Source of the DNA: Bactrocera neohumeralis
Lineage: Eukaryota; Arthropoda; Insecta; Diptera; Tephritidae
Direction of reading: 5' to 3'
DNA length: 64,000 nt
Assembly (NCBI RefSeq): GCF_024586455.1
Contig: NW_026089663.1
Coordinates: forward strand, 1-64,000
Shown here: one piece after another, positions 1 through 12,146 of the stretch
Layout of the letters: each line of letters opens with the position of its first letter
Position numbering within the stretch: the first letter of the stretch is position 1
Notes under the pieces: model-generated
The model's input: only the letters and a program-made list of their open reading frames with translations
Told to the model about the DNA's origin: nothing
Databases searched by the model: none
Made by a program: the position numbers and the translations under genes

Positions 1-540
1 TTTTGTTTGTTGAAAATGTTTGTTATATTTTGTTTTAAATTCGCGCACAGTGGTTTTGTTTTTGTTTTCTTGCAATATATATTTATATTTTTGTAAATAT
101 GTATGTTTGTATTTTTAAGTATATTTATATTTTCCGCTTATTTGATTAGGTTCTTAGATTTATTTTATATTTTTGTTAGTTTCTGCACTTTCTTTTGGTT
201 CTTTTTTTTTTTGTTTTCCACTTCAAGTATTATATACATACATATGTATGTACATATATATGGGTATACTTTTTTTGTTTTTGCTTGCCACTGCACTTCA
301 CTGCACTAGTTTTGTTCCTGTTTTTTTCTATTTTCGTGAGATGTCTTTATTTTTTGTTTGTTTGGGTCGCTGCTTTTTTTGTTCGTTATATATGTATGTA
401 TGTAAGTACATATGTTTATATTTTTCTTTTTTTTTCACTGCACTTTGTTGTCTTTTAGTTTTTGTCACCACAATTGTTTTAACACACAATTCAATATTGT
501 TATTCTTAATAATTTTAATTTGTTCTTATTTGTAATCCGA
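1..540. other. AT-rich low-complexity DNA, no gene seen
   Basis: Long T runs alternate with TATGTATGTACATA-type microsatellite. Apparent reading frames here are Phe/Tyr/Ile/Cys-rich, overlap in several frames and are the product of T-rich sequence; none resembles a protein family I know. Confidence 0.7.
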
Positions 541-543
541 AGG

Positions 544-978
544 TGCCTATCGGTAAGGCTCGAAGGACCATGAATAAAAGGGTACACAATTTATGTAGGA
601 TAAAATAAATTTTGTTTGTATTTCGACAATTTGATGAAGGAAATTATAATTTTTTATACTATAAATTTTAACGTAAATGTTAATAAAAAATATATGTCGA
701 CGAGCGGGGCGGCGAGAATTCTAATACAATTTATTTTCCACTTATCGAGATCACAATGTAGAAACGCGGTAGAGTAGCGTAGGCAGTGTATATGCGAATT
801 TAATATAAATGAAGGTTTGTAACGAAGTGCTTAGAACGAATTGAGGCTCCTGTCCGGTTGTCCATCCTTTTTGTTGAGTGGGTACAGGTGTGGTGAGTTG
901 TGTTGGTGTGGTGTGGTGATGTAAGTGGATGGTGCCATCTCCCAGGTAGAGTGGGGGGATGCTTAACTCATTTAAACA
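544..978 (-). repeat. LTR-like repeat, copy A (BEL-type by similarity)
   Basis: This stretch opens TG and closes CA. Its start (GGCTCGAAGGACCATG) and its end (GGATGCTTAACTCATTTAAA) recur in copy B at 1090-1649, and parts recur next to the BEL/Pao remnant at 58.3 kb. Beside its right end (979-990) the complementary strand is purine-rich, as expected of a polypurine tract before a 3' LTR on the minus strand. Minus orientation is inferred from that tract and from the 58 kb copy. I found no 5-bp target-site duplication. Confidence 0.5.
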
Positions 979-1089
979 ACCACTTTTTTTTGTTAGTTTG
1001 GTTTTTTATAATTTGGTTATCGCGTTACCTTCGCGTTACCGTCACCGATTTTTTTTTTTGTTTGAAGATTTTATGTTTTTTATCACAAG

Positions 1090-1649
1090 TGCCGTCCGGT
1101 ACGGCTCGAAGGACCATGGATAACTGGATGCCCAATTCGTGGGAACATCCACTACTGTTTAGATTGTTAATAAAGCACTTACACTCGAGTACCACTTATA
1201 AGTTAAAATGCGATTTATTTCGGATACATAGATTAAAGTTTATTTTAGTTTTATTAAGTTGTGATCGTTACAATTAAGATGATTGTATAAAAAACGGTTC
1301 CGAGGGCAACGAAATGATTTGTCGATTCCTTCGTTCGGTTTATTAGATGAACACAGCGCCCGAGATCGGTGACGGAAAGAAAACGTAAGTTGATATGAGC
1401 ACAGGATCGTTGCGGTAACGCGTCACAGTGCACAAGCGAATGTCTTGTAGACGAATTTTGGTATGCGGATAGTGTGTGACGAAAGTGTCAGCTTCCCCGT
1501 TGTCCATTCCTTTTGTTGGTTGGGTTGGTATAGGTGTGGTGAGTTATTAGTTTTGCTTTGCAGAAGCATTCTGTGGTGAATTGCGCTGTTTTATTAGGAT
1601 GCGCCAGTTTTACCGGGTAGAGGGGGTGGATGCTTAACTCATTTAAACA
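1090..1649 (-). repeat. LTR-like repeat, copy B (BEL-type by similarity)
   Basis: It shares both ends with copy A (TGCC start, TTTAAACA end) but the middle is longer and diverged. It also shares GAATGTCTTGTAGACGAAT with the LTR-like block at 58.3-58.8 kb. Copies A and B are separated by only 111 bases. One reading is an LTR retrotransposon whose whole interior was deleted; two independent solo LTRs is the alternative. Confidence 0.5.
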
Positions 1650-1992
1650 ATACTCGCTCTACTAAATTTCATATTACCAAAATGAAAATGCCGTCAGCAT
1701 ACGTGCAAATGGGATATGTTGCCTCTTCGAAACTTTCATAGAAATTAAAACTGCGCTGTCAAACTGCAAAAGTGACAGCTTATTGCTTTCAATATATGGA
1801 ATACTAATTAGTATGTGGAGTATATGGAGTCTCAACAGGCAATAGGCACAGTAATACAGTTAGTATAACATAAGTTTTATCCTGTCGAGATGCCACGCTA
1901 GATTCTGGTATTTTTATCGATTGTCCAGTGAGAATTTCATGACATTTCATAGATTGGAAGTGAAGTTATTGCAATTTAAGTGTCAGTATGTT
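1650..1992. other. Intergenic, nothing recognised
   Basis: About 340 bases of AT-rich sequence between the LTR-like block and the first LINE-R copy. I see no reading frame, repeat or RNA signature in it. Confidence 0.6.
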
Positions 1993-4648
1993 GGAGGATG
2001 GAGTCATGTGTAGAAGTTCAAGCAATTGAGGAAAGTTCTCTGATCGCCATTCACTTGGGAGTGGCCAGAAACGATTCTTTTACACATGGCTCAAGCAGCT
2101 CACAACTTCCGGTCTTTGACCAAGTATCCTCTGGGTAGCCTAAGAACATCCGTTCGAAGGCGAAACATCCCCCACATAGAGTTGTGCGCTGGGTTTGGGA
2201 CCCGCCACGTTAAAAACACCCCCAATGAAAAGAAACAACAAGCCTCGGATGAAAGACGCCCCTGTTGATGACGACCATGGCAAACGAAATAACGACTACG
2301 ATATCAGGGCATGCACCTGGAATGTCCGGACCCTTAATTGGGAAGGTGCTGCTGCCCAGCTGGTTGATGCCCTCGCGAAAATAAAGGCTGACATCCCCGG
2401 CGTCCAAGAAATGCGATGGACGGGACAAGGACAGAGACGAGTAGGTCCTTGTGGAATTTACTACAGTGGCCATATAAAGTAGCGCAAGTTTGGTGTTGGA
2501 TTCGTGGTGGGAGAGAGCTCCGTCGCCGAGTACTATCATTCACTCCGGTGAATGAACGTCTAGCCACAATCCGCATCAAAGCGAGTTTTTTCAACATATC
2601 ACTGATTTACGCCCACGCCCCCTACGGAAGAGAAGGACGATGTGACCAAAGATGTCTTTTATGAGTGCGCGGAGCGCTGCCCCCGCCACGATGTCAAAAT
2701 CGAGCTTGGCGACTTTAACGCCAGGGAGAGCATAGGAGGTATCTTTGGCACTACGGTCGGTAAATTCAGCCTCCACGACGAAACATCTCCAAATGGGTTG
2801 AGGCTGATTGACTTCGCCGGGGCCCGAAATATGTTTATCTGTGGTACTAGATTCCAGCACAAGAAGATACATCAAGCTACCTGCCTGTCTCCGGATCGAA
2901 AAGCCACCAACCAGATCGATAATGTTGTGATAGACGGAAGACACGTCTCGAGTGTTCTAGACGTGCGTATGCTCCGAGGTCCTAACATCGACTCGGACCA
3001 CTATCTTGTTGAAGCCACGATTCGCACCCGCCTCTGTGCAGCAAAAAACGCACGTCAACAAACACAAGGAAGGTTCGACGTCGAGAAGCTGCAGTCGCAA
3101 CACACAGCCGAACGATATGCTACTCGGCTTGCACTGATGCTCGCTGAGAGCACTTGTCAACACTTCGGTATAAAGGAACTGTGGGACGGCATTTCAAACT
3201 CCTTACGTACAGCTGAAACCGAAACCATTGGTTGTTGGAAAGTGCAAACGGACAGCTGGTACGACGAGGAGTGCCGTGTCGCAGCGGAGAGAAAACAGAC
3301 TGCCTACCTCGCAACGTTACGATCGACCACAAAACGAGCGGGATGGGATATATACCGAGAGTTGAAGAGGGAAGCGTGACGCATTCGCAGACAGGAAAAG
3401 AAAGAGGCAGAAATGCGTAAGTACGAAGAGCTTGATAAGCTGGCCGACAGGGGTAATGCTCGAAAATTCTACAGAAAAATGCGGCGGCTTATAGAAGGTT
3501 TCAAGACCGGAGCATCCTCTTGTAGAACCCCCAAAGGTGATCTAGTCACCGATGCCCAGAGCATACTTAAATTATGGAGGGAACACTTCTCGAGCCTGCT
3601 GAATGGCAGTGAACGCACAACGCCAGGAGAAGGGGAACCCGGTTCCCCAATCGACGACGATGGAGCAGACGTTCCATTACCCGACCATGAAGAAGTTCGA
3701 ATAGCAACTGCCCGCCTGAAAAACAACAAAGCGGCGGGGAAGAAGTGATAAGGTGCATGCATCAGCTTCTTTGTAAAATATGGTCGGACGAAAGCATGCC
3801 CGACGATTGGAATTTAAGTGTGCTATGCCCAATCCATAAAAAAGAAGACCCCACAAACTGCGCCAACTACCGTGGGATTAGCCTCCTCAACATCGTGTAA
3901 AAGGTTCTATCGAGCGTACCGACCAGATATTCACCATGCGCCAAATCTTGAAAAAGACCCCTGAAAGGAGAATCGACACACACCACCTCTTCGTCGATTC
4001 CAAAGCTGCTTTCGACAGCACGAAAAGGAGCTGCCTTTATGCCGCGATGTCTGAATTTGGTATCCCCGCAAAACTAATACGGCTGTGTAAGCTGACGTTG
4101 AGCAACACCAAAAGCTCCGTCAGAATCGGGATGGACCTCTCCGAGCCGTTCGATACCAAACGAGGTTTCAGACAAGGCGACTCCCTAGCATCAAACAAAC
4201 AGTCGTCGCACTCGCGACTTGGCTGTCACGTCACTGTTGACAGTCATAACTTTCAAGTTGTAGATAACTTCGTCTATTTAGGAACCAGTATTAACACCAC
4301 CAACAATGTCAGCCTAGAAATCCAACGCGGGATTGCTCTTGCCAACAGGTGCTACTTCGGACTGAGTAGGCAATTGAACAGTAAAGTCCTCTCTCGACGA
4401 ACAAAAGTCAAACTCTATAGGTCCTCATAATTCCCGTCCTCCTATATGGCGCAGAGGCTTGGACGATGACATCAACCGATGAGTCGACGTTACGAGTTTT
4501 CGAGAGAAAGGTTCTGCGAAAGATTTATGGTCCTTTGCGCATTGGCCACGGCGAATATCACATGGAATGGAACGATGAGCTGTACGAGATATACGACGAC
4601 ATTGACATAGTTCAACGAATTAAAAGACAGCGGCTGCGATGGCTAGGT
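1993..4648 (+). mobile_element. LINE-R copy A, decayed APE-type non-LTR retrotransposon
   Basis: It begins with the 5' end shared by other copies (GGAGGATGGAGTCATGTGTA). It runs through an AP-endonuclease-type domain, a linker and part of a reverse transcriptase to the C-terminal tail, where the sequence breaks off at GGCTAGGT. The break coincides with the start of a hobo-like inverted repeat at 4649. The protein style (endonuclease followed by RT, with a C-terminal RWLGHVVRM and GRPPLRW tail) resembles RTE/CFDP2-like elements; clade assignment is uncertain. The true 3' end is missing. Confidence 0.85.
2195..4648 (+). pseudogene. LINE-R copy A endonuclease/reverse transcriptase, broken
   Basis: The endonuclease start is readable at 2195-2482 (ACTWNVRTLNWEGAAAQL, then QEMRW with the catalytic Glu) and ends in a stop (HIK*). 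It resumes in another frame at 2642-3379 with GDFNARE and SDHYLV, the expected Asp/Asn and His motifs of exonuclease-endonuclease-phosphatase folds. A third segment at 3413-3748 is the linker before the RT. RT sequence returns at 3936-4430 with the motif A region (LFVDSKAAFDST) and RGFRQGDSL. It then jumps straight to SSNKQSSHS, so a deletion has removed the YADD catalytic motif. The C-terminal tail is at 4466-4648. At least four frame breaks and two internal deletions show that it is dead. Confidence 0.85.
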
Positions 4649-4677
4649 CAGAGAACATAAAACATAGAGAAGGTGCA
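4649..4677 (+). repeat. Left terminal inverted repeat (29 bp)
   Basis: Starts CAGAGAACATAAAACATAGA and pairs with 6861-6889 on the other strand with two mismatches. Confidence 0.75.
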
Positions 4678-6022
4678 GGTTCGATGTCGAACAATTAATA
4701 AGATTGGAGTACGGAATTCACCTCACAACTTCAGAATTTACGTTGTGAAATGTTAACATTTTTAACAGTTCTCCACATACTCAAACAGAGAATATGAAGA
4801 GAAATAATATATGTAAGGCATATGATGCCATAGCATGTATGCGCATTCAAGGAATATTGAAGAAAAATATGAAGACACATAAATATATGTATGTATGCAT
4901 GCTCCTTATGATACTCCCAACACACCATTGTGATATTTCCATGCTTCAATTTTGCTTTTGCAATGTATGCAAATATGTATGCTTTTGCGTTTTGTCGTCG
5001 GCATTTCCATATTGGCATGTAAAAATAATTATGATATGAGTATAATTTTGTATGAATGCATGCATAGTACTATTTACAGTCAATTTAGACTTGTATATTT
5101 AATAATTTAATTTGATTTTTACATATTATACTATACTAATAAATATTTTTATATTATGTTTCTTAGTAATAGAAATTGAATTTATCACAACAATATATAA
5201 ATATGTACATATATCGTCTATCATATTAATCTTATTATCTGCTCATATGATTGCATGTATACGCATGTGCGCATTCAGAAATTCAAATCATGATTTTATC
5301 ACTTATCAATACACATATGACTTGTGCGCGGATTGATCTGCATATTCATATATGTACATATGTACATTCATTTATACTTATACATATGTATGTATGTAAA
5401 TATATTTGAATACACTTCCGACCAACTAATGCATAAGCATACAAACATACATATGCGTACACATGTGAATATGTCACCAACAAAAAATTGAAACATTGTT
5501 CTACAAAAACAACAATTGCCTAAATAGCATAAGCATGGCAAGTCAATATGGCAGCCGAATTGGCGAAGCCCAAATGTAGTAAATTTTACAGCAATAACAA
5601 TTTCATTCATAAACGCAGGCGCAAATTCCACAAGCAACCTCGCTTCATTCATAGAAACAGACGCCGTAACATCTCCTCGAGCATGCCTTTGCCAACAAGC
5701 GTCTTTTCGTGACGATGGCAAAAGCTAAAAATCATAAATTGAACAACTTTCTGATGCTTCTTCACAGAAAGAAGTGACAAAAGTGGCAACATAGCCGTTG
5801 TCGATTTACAATATTTGTCTAAAATATTTTTCCGTGACTCGCAAAAATCTGCGTCGATATGTATGCACGCTCATACATCTTCATACATATTTACGCTAGC
5901 TTGTAGGCGACGCTGTTCGAGCAGCAAGAGAAGCGGTAACAATCGGCGATCGTTTGTTAGTTTCTTTCGGCACAGCTCGGATTTTCTATCATCACATAAG
6001 TGCTGAACCAATGAGCGCGACA

Positions 6023-6116
6023 AATATTAGAATACACACGTTCTTAGGGACACAGTTATTAAGCCAGCTGCACAACTACATAACTGTGTCCATAAGAACG
6101 TGTGTATTTTAATATT
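6023..6116. other. 94-nt near-perfect hairpin
   Basis: Arms 6023-6059 and 6080-6116 are 37 nt each and match as inverted repeats at 35 of 37 positions. One mismatch would be a G-U pair if transcribed from the plus strand. The loop is 20 nt and contains CAGCTG. The arms include ACACACGTTCTTA and GGACACAGTTAT. No protein-coding sequence overlaps it. It could be a miRNA-like or siRNA-producing hairpin, or a tiny TIR element; sequence alone does not decide. Confidence 0.6.
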
Positions 6117-6860
6117 TGACAGATGTCGCTTGCAGTCTGTCGTGCTCAATTTGTTCAGCACTTGACTCTTTGACAAAACGCAAGTTTCGGCCATTGGTTG
6201 ACCATGAAAACGGAGATACGAAAGAAGCGTGCGACACTTGTTATTATGAATGTATGTACATATGTATGTATGTGGCTCGCATTTGCTTTCGTAAACATAC
6301 AGACAAATGTGCCAAAGAAATAATATATGTACAATAGAAATTCTATTAGTACAAATATGGAAATGATAACGAAATAATGCGAATATGCATATTTCATGAA
6401 GGTCATTAATTTTTTTTAAGAAATGGAAGGAATGAATGGAAGTGTTTATATGAGCACATTTAAGTTAATTTCATAATAGTCGAAATTAATATCATTTTTG
6501 AAATAATAATTTATAGAAAATTATTTTTTGTTAAATTTTATAACATAAATTTTTTCCATTTTTCGGAAAACAATGGTTCTTATAACACAAAATAATCACG
6601 CATACTTATGTGACAATGGTTCATATAATACATGCATATGTTACTCAGAGAATGCTTTTTTACATTCTTTGTGTGAGTTTGTATATTTTTCTTCAAAGCA
6701 TTTCTCTTTACTCATTCTCGCAAGAATTCTGTCGTTTTACATATATTTCTGCCATTGAACGTGCTCATATCTGCTAAATAGCAGCGAGAATGGTGAATTC
6801 CTTACTTCAATCTTATAAGCTCTGTTAGCCGTTCAATCGAACATCATACAGAATTCAATT

Positions 6861-6889
6861 TGCACCTTCTCTACGTTTTAAGTTCTCTG
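6861..6889 (-). repeat. Right terminal inverted repeat (29 bp)
   Basis: Reverse complement starts CAGAGAACTTAAAACGTAGA; partner of 4649-4677. Confidence 0.75.
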
Positions 6890-7694
6890 TATACACCTGT
6901 TTCAATTCAACTCTTTTTTTTCATTAATGTTTTGCGCTTCTCCTGTACGCAGCAACAGGCGACAATAATAACGAAGCTCGCATAAAACAGAATAAAAAAT
7001 GTTAAAAGGGGTTTATATTTTAATTTTTTTTCGTATTAATATTAATATGAACAATGCAATAACTGATGCAATTTGCTTAAGAAATGTTCAATTCATTACA
7101 TCGTTTTTTTCCTTTCTAAATTGATGCAGTAGTTTTAAAGATATTGGAGTGTGAAGATAAAATTAGTTTATTTTTGAGGTTTTTTTGCTTATTGTCGCGC
7201 CGTTATAAGGCAAAATATCCTACGTTGGAGAGGAGGGCTCAAGGTATGTTTTGCAAAAAACCGGAATAAAATCGGTTAAGATTTAGCTGAGCTGTGAGGT
7301 AACATACACATTTTAAGGCTATATTTTATAAGATGTAGAGATATAAAGGAAGAATAGTTCTAATACCAGTATGTGGCTGAGGTTAAAATTTTACCAACAT
7401 TATTCTTATTCTTATCCACATATACCACAGTTGATGGTTGTGCTACAGCTAAATTCCAGAAATATGTGAATATGATCCACGAATTTTCCCAAATACCATG
7501 GACTATTTACAATAGGGCAATTCAGAATCTTGTGCATCAGAACTTGCAAAATTATGCAATTGCAAATATTTACCATCAACAGTGAACGTCTTTTTTGTGA
7601 TTTCTGTGCAACCCTTGCAAATACCATTAATTCACAGCTGATCGGTGAAGAAAAACATTGTTTGTAAACAAAATGTTCGCACAAATTGGAAAAT
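6890..7694. other. Intergenic, nothing recognised
   Basis: AT-rich sequence with no protein family match. A short Ile/Asn/His-rich frame near 7373-7585 has no recognisable domain, and I treat it as chance. Confidence 0.5.
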
Positions 7695-8600
7695 ATGCCG
7701 AAAAAAAGTTTTAGAGAAAAATTAACTGACGCTTTAATTAATGAAGCTGCTGAGGAAATTATGGACATTGAAGATAAGAAATATTTTTATGCAGAATTTT
7801 AGTTATTAACAATTTTTTTTCTAGAAATCGAAAGTGATGATGACGCAGTGGATGCAGTGTTAGATGAATTGGCTGACAATATATCCGTTGTTATGGAATG
7901 TCGGCGAGGAGTTTATAGCACAATACCTAAGTCAGACATTTGGCGCAATAATATTTTGACAACACTGGACGAAGACCGATTCCGCCAAATGTTAAAAGTA
8001 GATAGAGACCAATATAATATGCTGGTTGATTTAATAAAATACGATGAGGAATTCAACAAAGCGCACTCATGTAAGCAATTTTCTGTCGAATTGCAATTAG
8101 GGTTTCGATTGGGTTCGTCGGGAGAAAGCGCAGCATATATAAAAATTGTGACAAATTTTAGAGTGTTCTTGCGTCATCAATCTAAGTATATACATATATT
8201 GGCTCGATGAGGTTGAACGATCGAAAATAGTATCGGATACCTTTGATGAGTTATCGTTTTGTATTGGATATATTGATGGAACCGAGATTAAATTAACAGA
8301 ATCGCCAATTGAAGACCATACATCATACTTCTCCAGAAATCACATATATTCAATAAAAGCACAAATAGTTTGTGACTATAAACGAGTAATTCGACATGTT
8401 GTGGTTGGTCACCTTTTTCACCAAAATTAGCAGTATTTTTCTTCACAGCAATGGATTGCTGGGGACTCGGAATACCCTTTATCTGGAACGTTAATGAACC
8501 CTTACAGAAGCAAAACAAGACAGTTGGATGGAAACGCCCAAATATCGGGTGAGAGTAGAGCATTGTTTTGGGCTTTTAAAAGAAAGATTTGGAAGCCTTA
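7695..8600 (+). pseudogene. PIF/Harbinger (HARBI1-like) transposase pseudogene
   Basis: The family cuts and pastes DNA with a DDE nuclease. A possible N-terminus begins MPKKSFREKL at 7695. From 7848 the protein reads LDEDRFRQMLKVDRDQYNML and ELQLGFRLGSSGESA, typical of the region before the nuclease domain of Harbinger transposases. After a frame break near 8200 the DDE domain follows in another frame: GYIDGTEI (first catalytic Asp), a YSIKAQIVCDYKRVIRHV segment, then GDSEYPLS near 8467. The C-terminal part with the last acidic residue is missing, and stops interrupt every frame. I see no TIR flanking it. The Harbinger-like TIR element at 14.3 kb carries a related start (MPKQSLKR). Confidence 0.75.
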
Positions 8601-8720
8601 AGCAGCTAAGGATGCGTCTATCTAACAAAAAAAGCCATAAATCGATTCGTAATCGGTCGTCACTGTAAACGGACGTATTTTTTCTCTGCTCCGCGTTCTA
8701 TTATTTAATCTACATATATT

Positions 8721-9791
8721 AATGCTGTGTGTTTGTGGCCAGAGAGTTGATCGTGCTCAGCCCAAGATCAGCTGCCATAGTGTAATCAATTCGTCCACTT
8801 GTGGTGTGTGAATTTATCACAGGCTGATGTCGATTTTTTGCTGAAATCCAGAAATGCTTTTTATTGTAAAGTGTGCGCGGTTGTTCGGAGAAATTCCATT
8901 CGTTCGCCGCCTGCGTCGGCATTAGTGCGCAATGGTCAATTAAACAAGGAAGTAACTGAACCTTTGTTGGAGCCTAATAATCCTATTAATGTAAATGCGG
9001 TGCTTAATTATCTGGTATTGGAAGTGAGTATGGATTATCTCGCTCCCTCTACACCGAAAGCAATCTCTTCCGCTCCGTCTGCTGCTGGCTCCACTCTCTC
9101 TACGGCTGCTGTCAATGGTACAAATACAGCCCCGTCCAACGTTGCTGTTTCAGTTTCTTCTGGTATTGTCAGCGTGGATTACTGTGCTCCTGCGGTTAGA
9201 CCTCCTGCTGCTACCAATGCTGTTAATTATGGCAATACATATGCTGACGCTGTTGCTAGGAATATCAACACTCATTCGAAAGCCAAAAACAATTCAACAG
9301 TTGCTGCTAAACCAGATCGTCCCTCCGTCGCTGTCAATGCGGCTCAATCAGTTGCTGTTGATGATTCTGTTAACCTAAACTCTTCTACTTCAATTACTGC
9401 TAACAGAAATTTGAAGTTAAAAGTGAGTACCAGGAACAAAAACTCCCCAGCCACTTCAACTGTTGTTGGTGTTAATGCCAAAGTTGATCTTGATGTCGTC
9501 ATACCCAAGAAATGGATTCACTTATCTGCCTTTAAGAGCTCAGTCACTGAAGAAGATATTATATCTTTTGTTGTTAAACATGCTAATGTTGATAGAGAGC
9601 ATCTTCTATGTTATAAATTAATTAAGAAAGATACCGATATTAATAATCTTAAGAGGATAAACTTTAGGCTAGGTGTGTCTCCATCTTTTTTAGTGCCGTT
9701 TTCTCCTCTTCAGTGTGGCCTTCTGGCATTAAGTTGTGCCCCTTTAAGTTTTTTTCAAAGAGAGGGGAAAACAGCGCTGCAGATTAATTGA
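8721..9791 (+). pseudogene. LINE ORF1, PHD-type zinc finger and Ser/Ala/Asn-rich region
   Basis: ORF1 proteins of this group bind element RNA. The readable frame holds FVHLWCVNLSQADVDFLLKS followed by YCKVC, the second half of a PHD-like finger. Upstream in the same frame (from 8721) the rest of the finger carries two stops. Next comes about 200 residues rich in Ala, Ser, Thr and Asn. A conserved-looking segment follows (WIHLSAFKSSVTEEDIISFV, then CYKLIKKDTDINNLKRINF) that I associate with ORF1 of CR1-like elements. No ATG opens the open frame at its first codon (TTG at 8799), which fits an N-terminally broken gene. Confidence 0.7.
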
Positions 9792-11276
9792 AGCGCCTAT
9801 TAATCGCGATTCTACTCATGTGTTTTCTGCACCTTCCTCAACTGGCTCTTGTCTTAAGGTCTACTACCAAAATTTATCGGGTATTAGGTGTAAATCAAAT
9901 ATGTATTATTCGCAATTTTTCTTCACGTTTGGATTTTGATATTATCGTTATTGTTGAGACTTGGCTGAATTCTAGTTATTTTGATAGCGAATACTTTGAT
10001 TCAAATCTCTATTATGTCTTCCGCAAGGACAGAGATCACGAAAATACTGGCTGTCTAAGAGGAGGTGGAGTTCTCTTAGCAGTTCATCGCAAATATCATC
10101 CTCGCTTAATTATGCTTGAGAATGAAGATTCTATTCTGGACCAACTATGTATCTGTGTCAATGCTGCTCTGTTCATTGCAGTCTCATACATCTCTCCTAA
10201 TAGTCCGCTAGAGTTGTATAAGTTGCACGCAAATAATATTTCCTCGCTGGTATTAAATAAGGTGAAAGAGAATAATATTTGTGTTTTGGGTGACTTTAAT
10301 TTAAGAAATATCGTCTGGCAACCGTTCCAATAGTCCTGCTCTTATTCCTTCAAATTTTTCGTCTCCTCAGGAGTTATTTCTCAATGATAGCTTGCTTGGT
10401 CTCAATCTGATTCAAATCAACTCATATTCAAATAGTCTCGATCGATTTCTTGACTTAGTCTTTCTCAGTGATAATTTAAAATTAAGGTTTCTGGATGGAT
10501 TCTCTTCAATTACTCCAGCCACCATCCATAATTCTCCGTTAGCGTTAGAGGTGGATACTTATCTTTTCGCTCCTGTTAAACCTATTGATGAGCTTGGTTT
10601 TAATTTTGCATTTTGTGACTTTGAACGACTCAACAATCAGCTCTTTGAAATTAAATGGGATGATTTACTATCGGGTCTTGATACAGCTAATAGTTTCTCC
10701 ATTTTTAAGAAATCAATTCAGGAATTTTGTCATTATAATATCCCGCTCAAACCTAAAACCCTTACCTTAAACGTCTAAAAAAATCTTAGAAATAAATATT
10801 ATAGAAAATTCTCTTCAACTAAATCTCATGTTTCCTATGTTCAATATCAGCACTACAAAAAACTGTTTAATAAATTGGATAATCTCCTCTATTAAAGGTT
10901 TATTAATAATACGGAGTCTTCAATTAAGTCGAACCGTAAGTTCTTTTGGAGCTTTGTAAAATCTAAAAGAGCGTGTTCGGCCATTCCCTCTGCTTTACGC
11001 TGGGGTGATAAGTCGTCATGCACTCCGGTCGAAATCTCCAATTTGTTCGCTGAATTTTCCAAATCGAACTATGTTCAAGATGATCCTGGTACTAGTTCCA
11101 CTTTTTCAGCTGATAACTTCCCATCCATAAATTTTGGCTCACTGTGTCTTTCGCAGGACGATATTGCCAAGGCTATTTGTGATATTAAGTCTTCGTCCAA
11201 ATTGGATTTGGACGGGCTTCCGCCCGTACTTATAAAAAATTGTACTGCCTTATTGTATCCTCTCATTCTTATCTTC

Positions 11277-11540
11277 AATAAGTCTCTCGCCACCGGGGAT
11301 TTTATTTCTAACTAGAAATTGACGTACATTACCCCTATTCATAAAGGTGGTAGAAAGGATGATGTCTCCAATTACAGGCCTATTTCTAAACTTTCTACTA
11401 TTTCGAATAATAAGTCTCTCGCCACCGGGGATTTTATTTCTAACTAGAAATTGACGTACATTACCCCTATTCATAAAGGTGGTAGAAAAGATGATGTCTC
11501 CAATTACAGGTCTATTTCTAAACTTTCTACTATTTCGAAA
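11277..11540 (+). repeat. 132-bp tandem duplication inside LINE ORF2
   Basis: The unit starting AATAAGTCTCTCGCC occurs at 11277-11408 and again at 11409-11540. I see only two differences between the units (AAAGG/AAAAG and AGGCC/AGGTC). Its length is a multiple of three, but the frame already contains a stop (AACTAG) in each unit. Confidence 0.9.
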
Positions 11541-12146
11541 ATTTTTGAGTGTTCTCTTAAAAATAAATTATTTTTGGCAGTAAAATTAATAATTAATGTC
11601 AATCAGCATGGGTTTTTCTCTGGGCGCTCCACTGATTGTGTCTACACAGATTTCTCTAAAGCCTTTGATAAAGTATCACACAATATTCTAATTAAAAAAT
11701 TATCATCTCTAGGGTTTCACTCGGTCTTCTTGAAGTGGATTAAATAATATCTGCAAAACAGACGATGCGTTGTCACTGTCGATGGAGTGTCATCTGATTC
11801 ATTCATTGCGTCTTCGGAGTCCCACAAGGAAGCGTCTTGGGTCCACTTCTCTTTGTGCTGTTTATCAATGACATTTCCTGTTGCTTCTCTTTCGCCAACT
11901 TTCTGTTATATGCAGATGACTTAAAAATTCTTGCATTAATCAAAAACACATAAGATGTACTCAAACTTCAATGTGATATTGATACTTTTCATATCGTCAA
12001 TTAACAGGATCGAGCGCGTTCAAAAGATCTCTCTTAAATATGCTCTCCGCTCCGCTTTTACATCTTAAATCACTGGAAAATCGACGGTCCGTTCTCTCCC
12101 ATTCATTTGTCTTTAACGGTGATATTGACTGTCCCTACTTATTAAT

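Larger units (their letters stand above)
4649..6889. mobile_element. Segment bounded by 29-bp hobo-like TIRs; putative non-autonomous hAT element
   Basis: The ends are 29-bp inverted repeats (27 of 29 matching) that begin CAGAGAAC, the same opening as the hobo TIR known in flies. The left end starts exactly where LINE-R copy A is cut. The interior is AT-rich, with TATGTACATA microsatellite and one strong hairpin, and has no hAT transposase that I can recognise. The 8 bases outside each end (GGCTAGGT and TATACACC) do not match and the LINE does not resume on the right, so simple insertion is not proven. Confidence 0.5.

Noticed and set aside
103..535. Three overlapping Phe/Tyr/Cys-rich reading frames
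   Set aside because: They arise from T-rich low-complexity DNA, overlap one another and have no domain or codon signature.
5368..5721. 117-codon minus-strand frame as a possible host gene
   Set aside because: No recognisable domain, no splice context, and it ends in TATGTA microsatellite; it lies in the segment bounded by hobo-like repeats.
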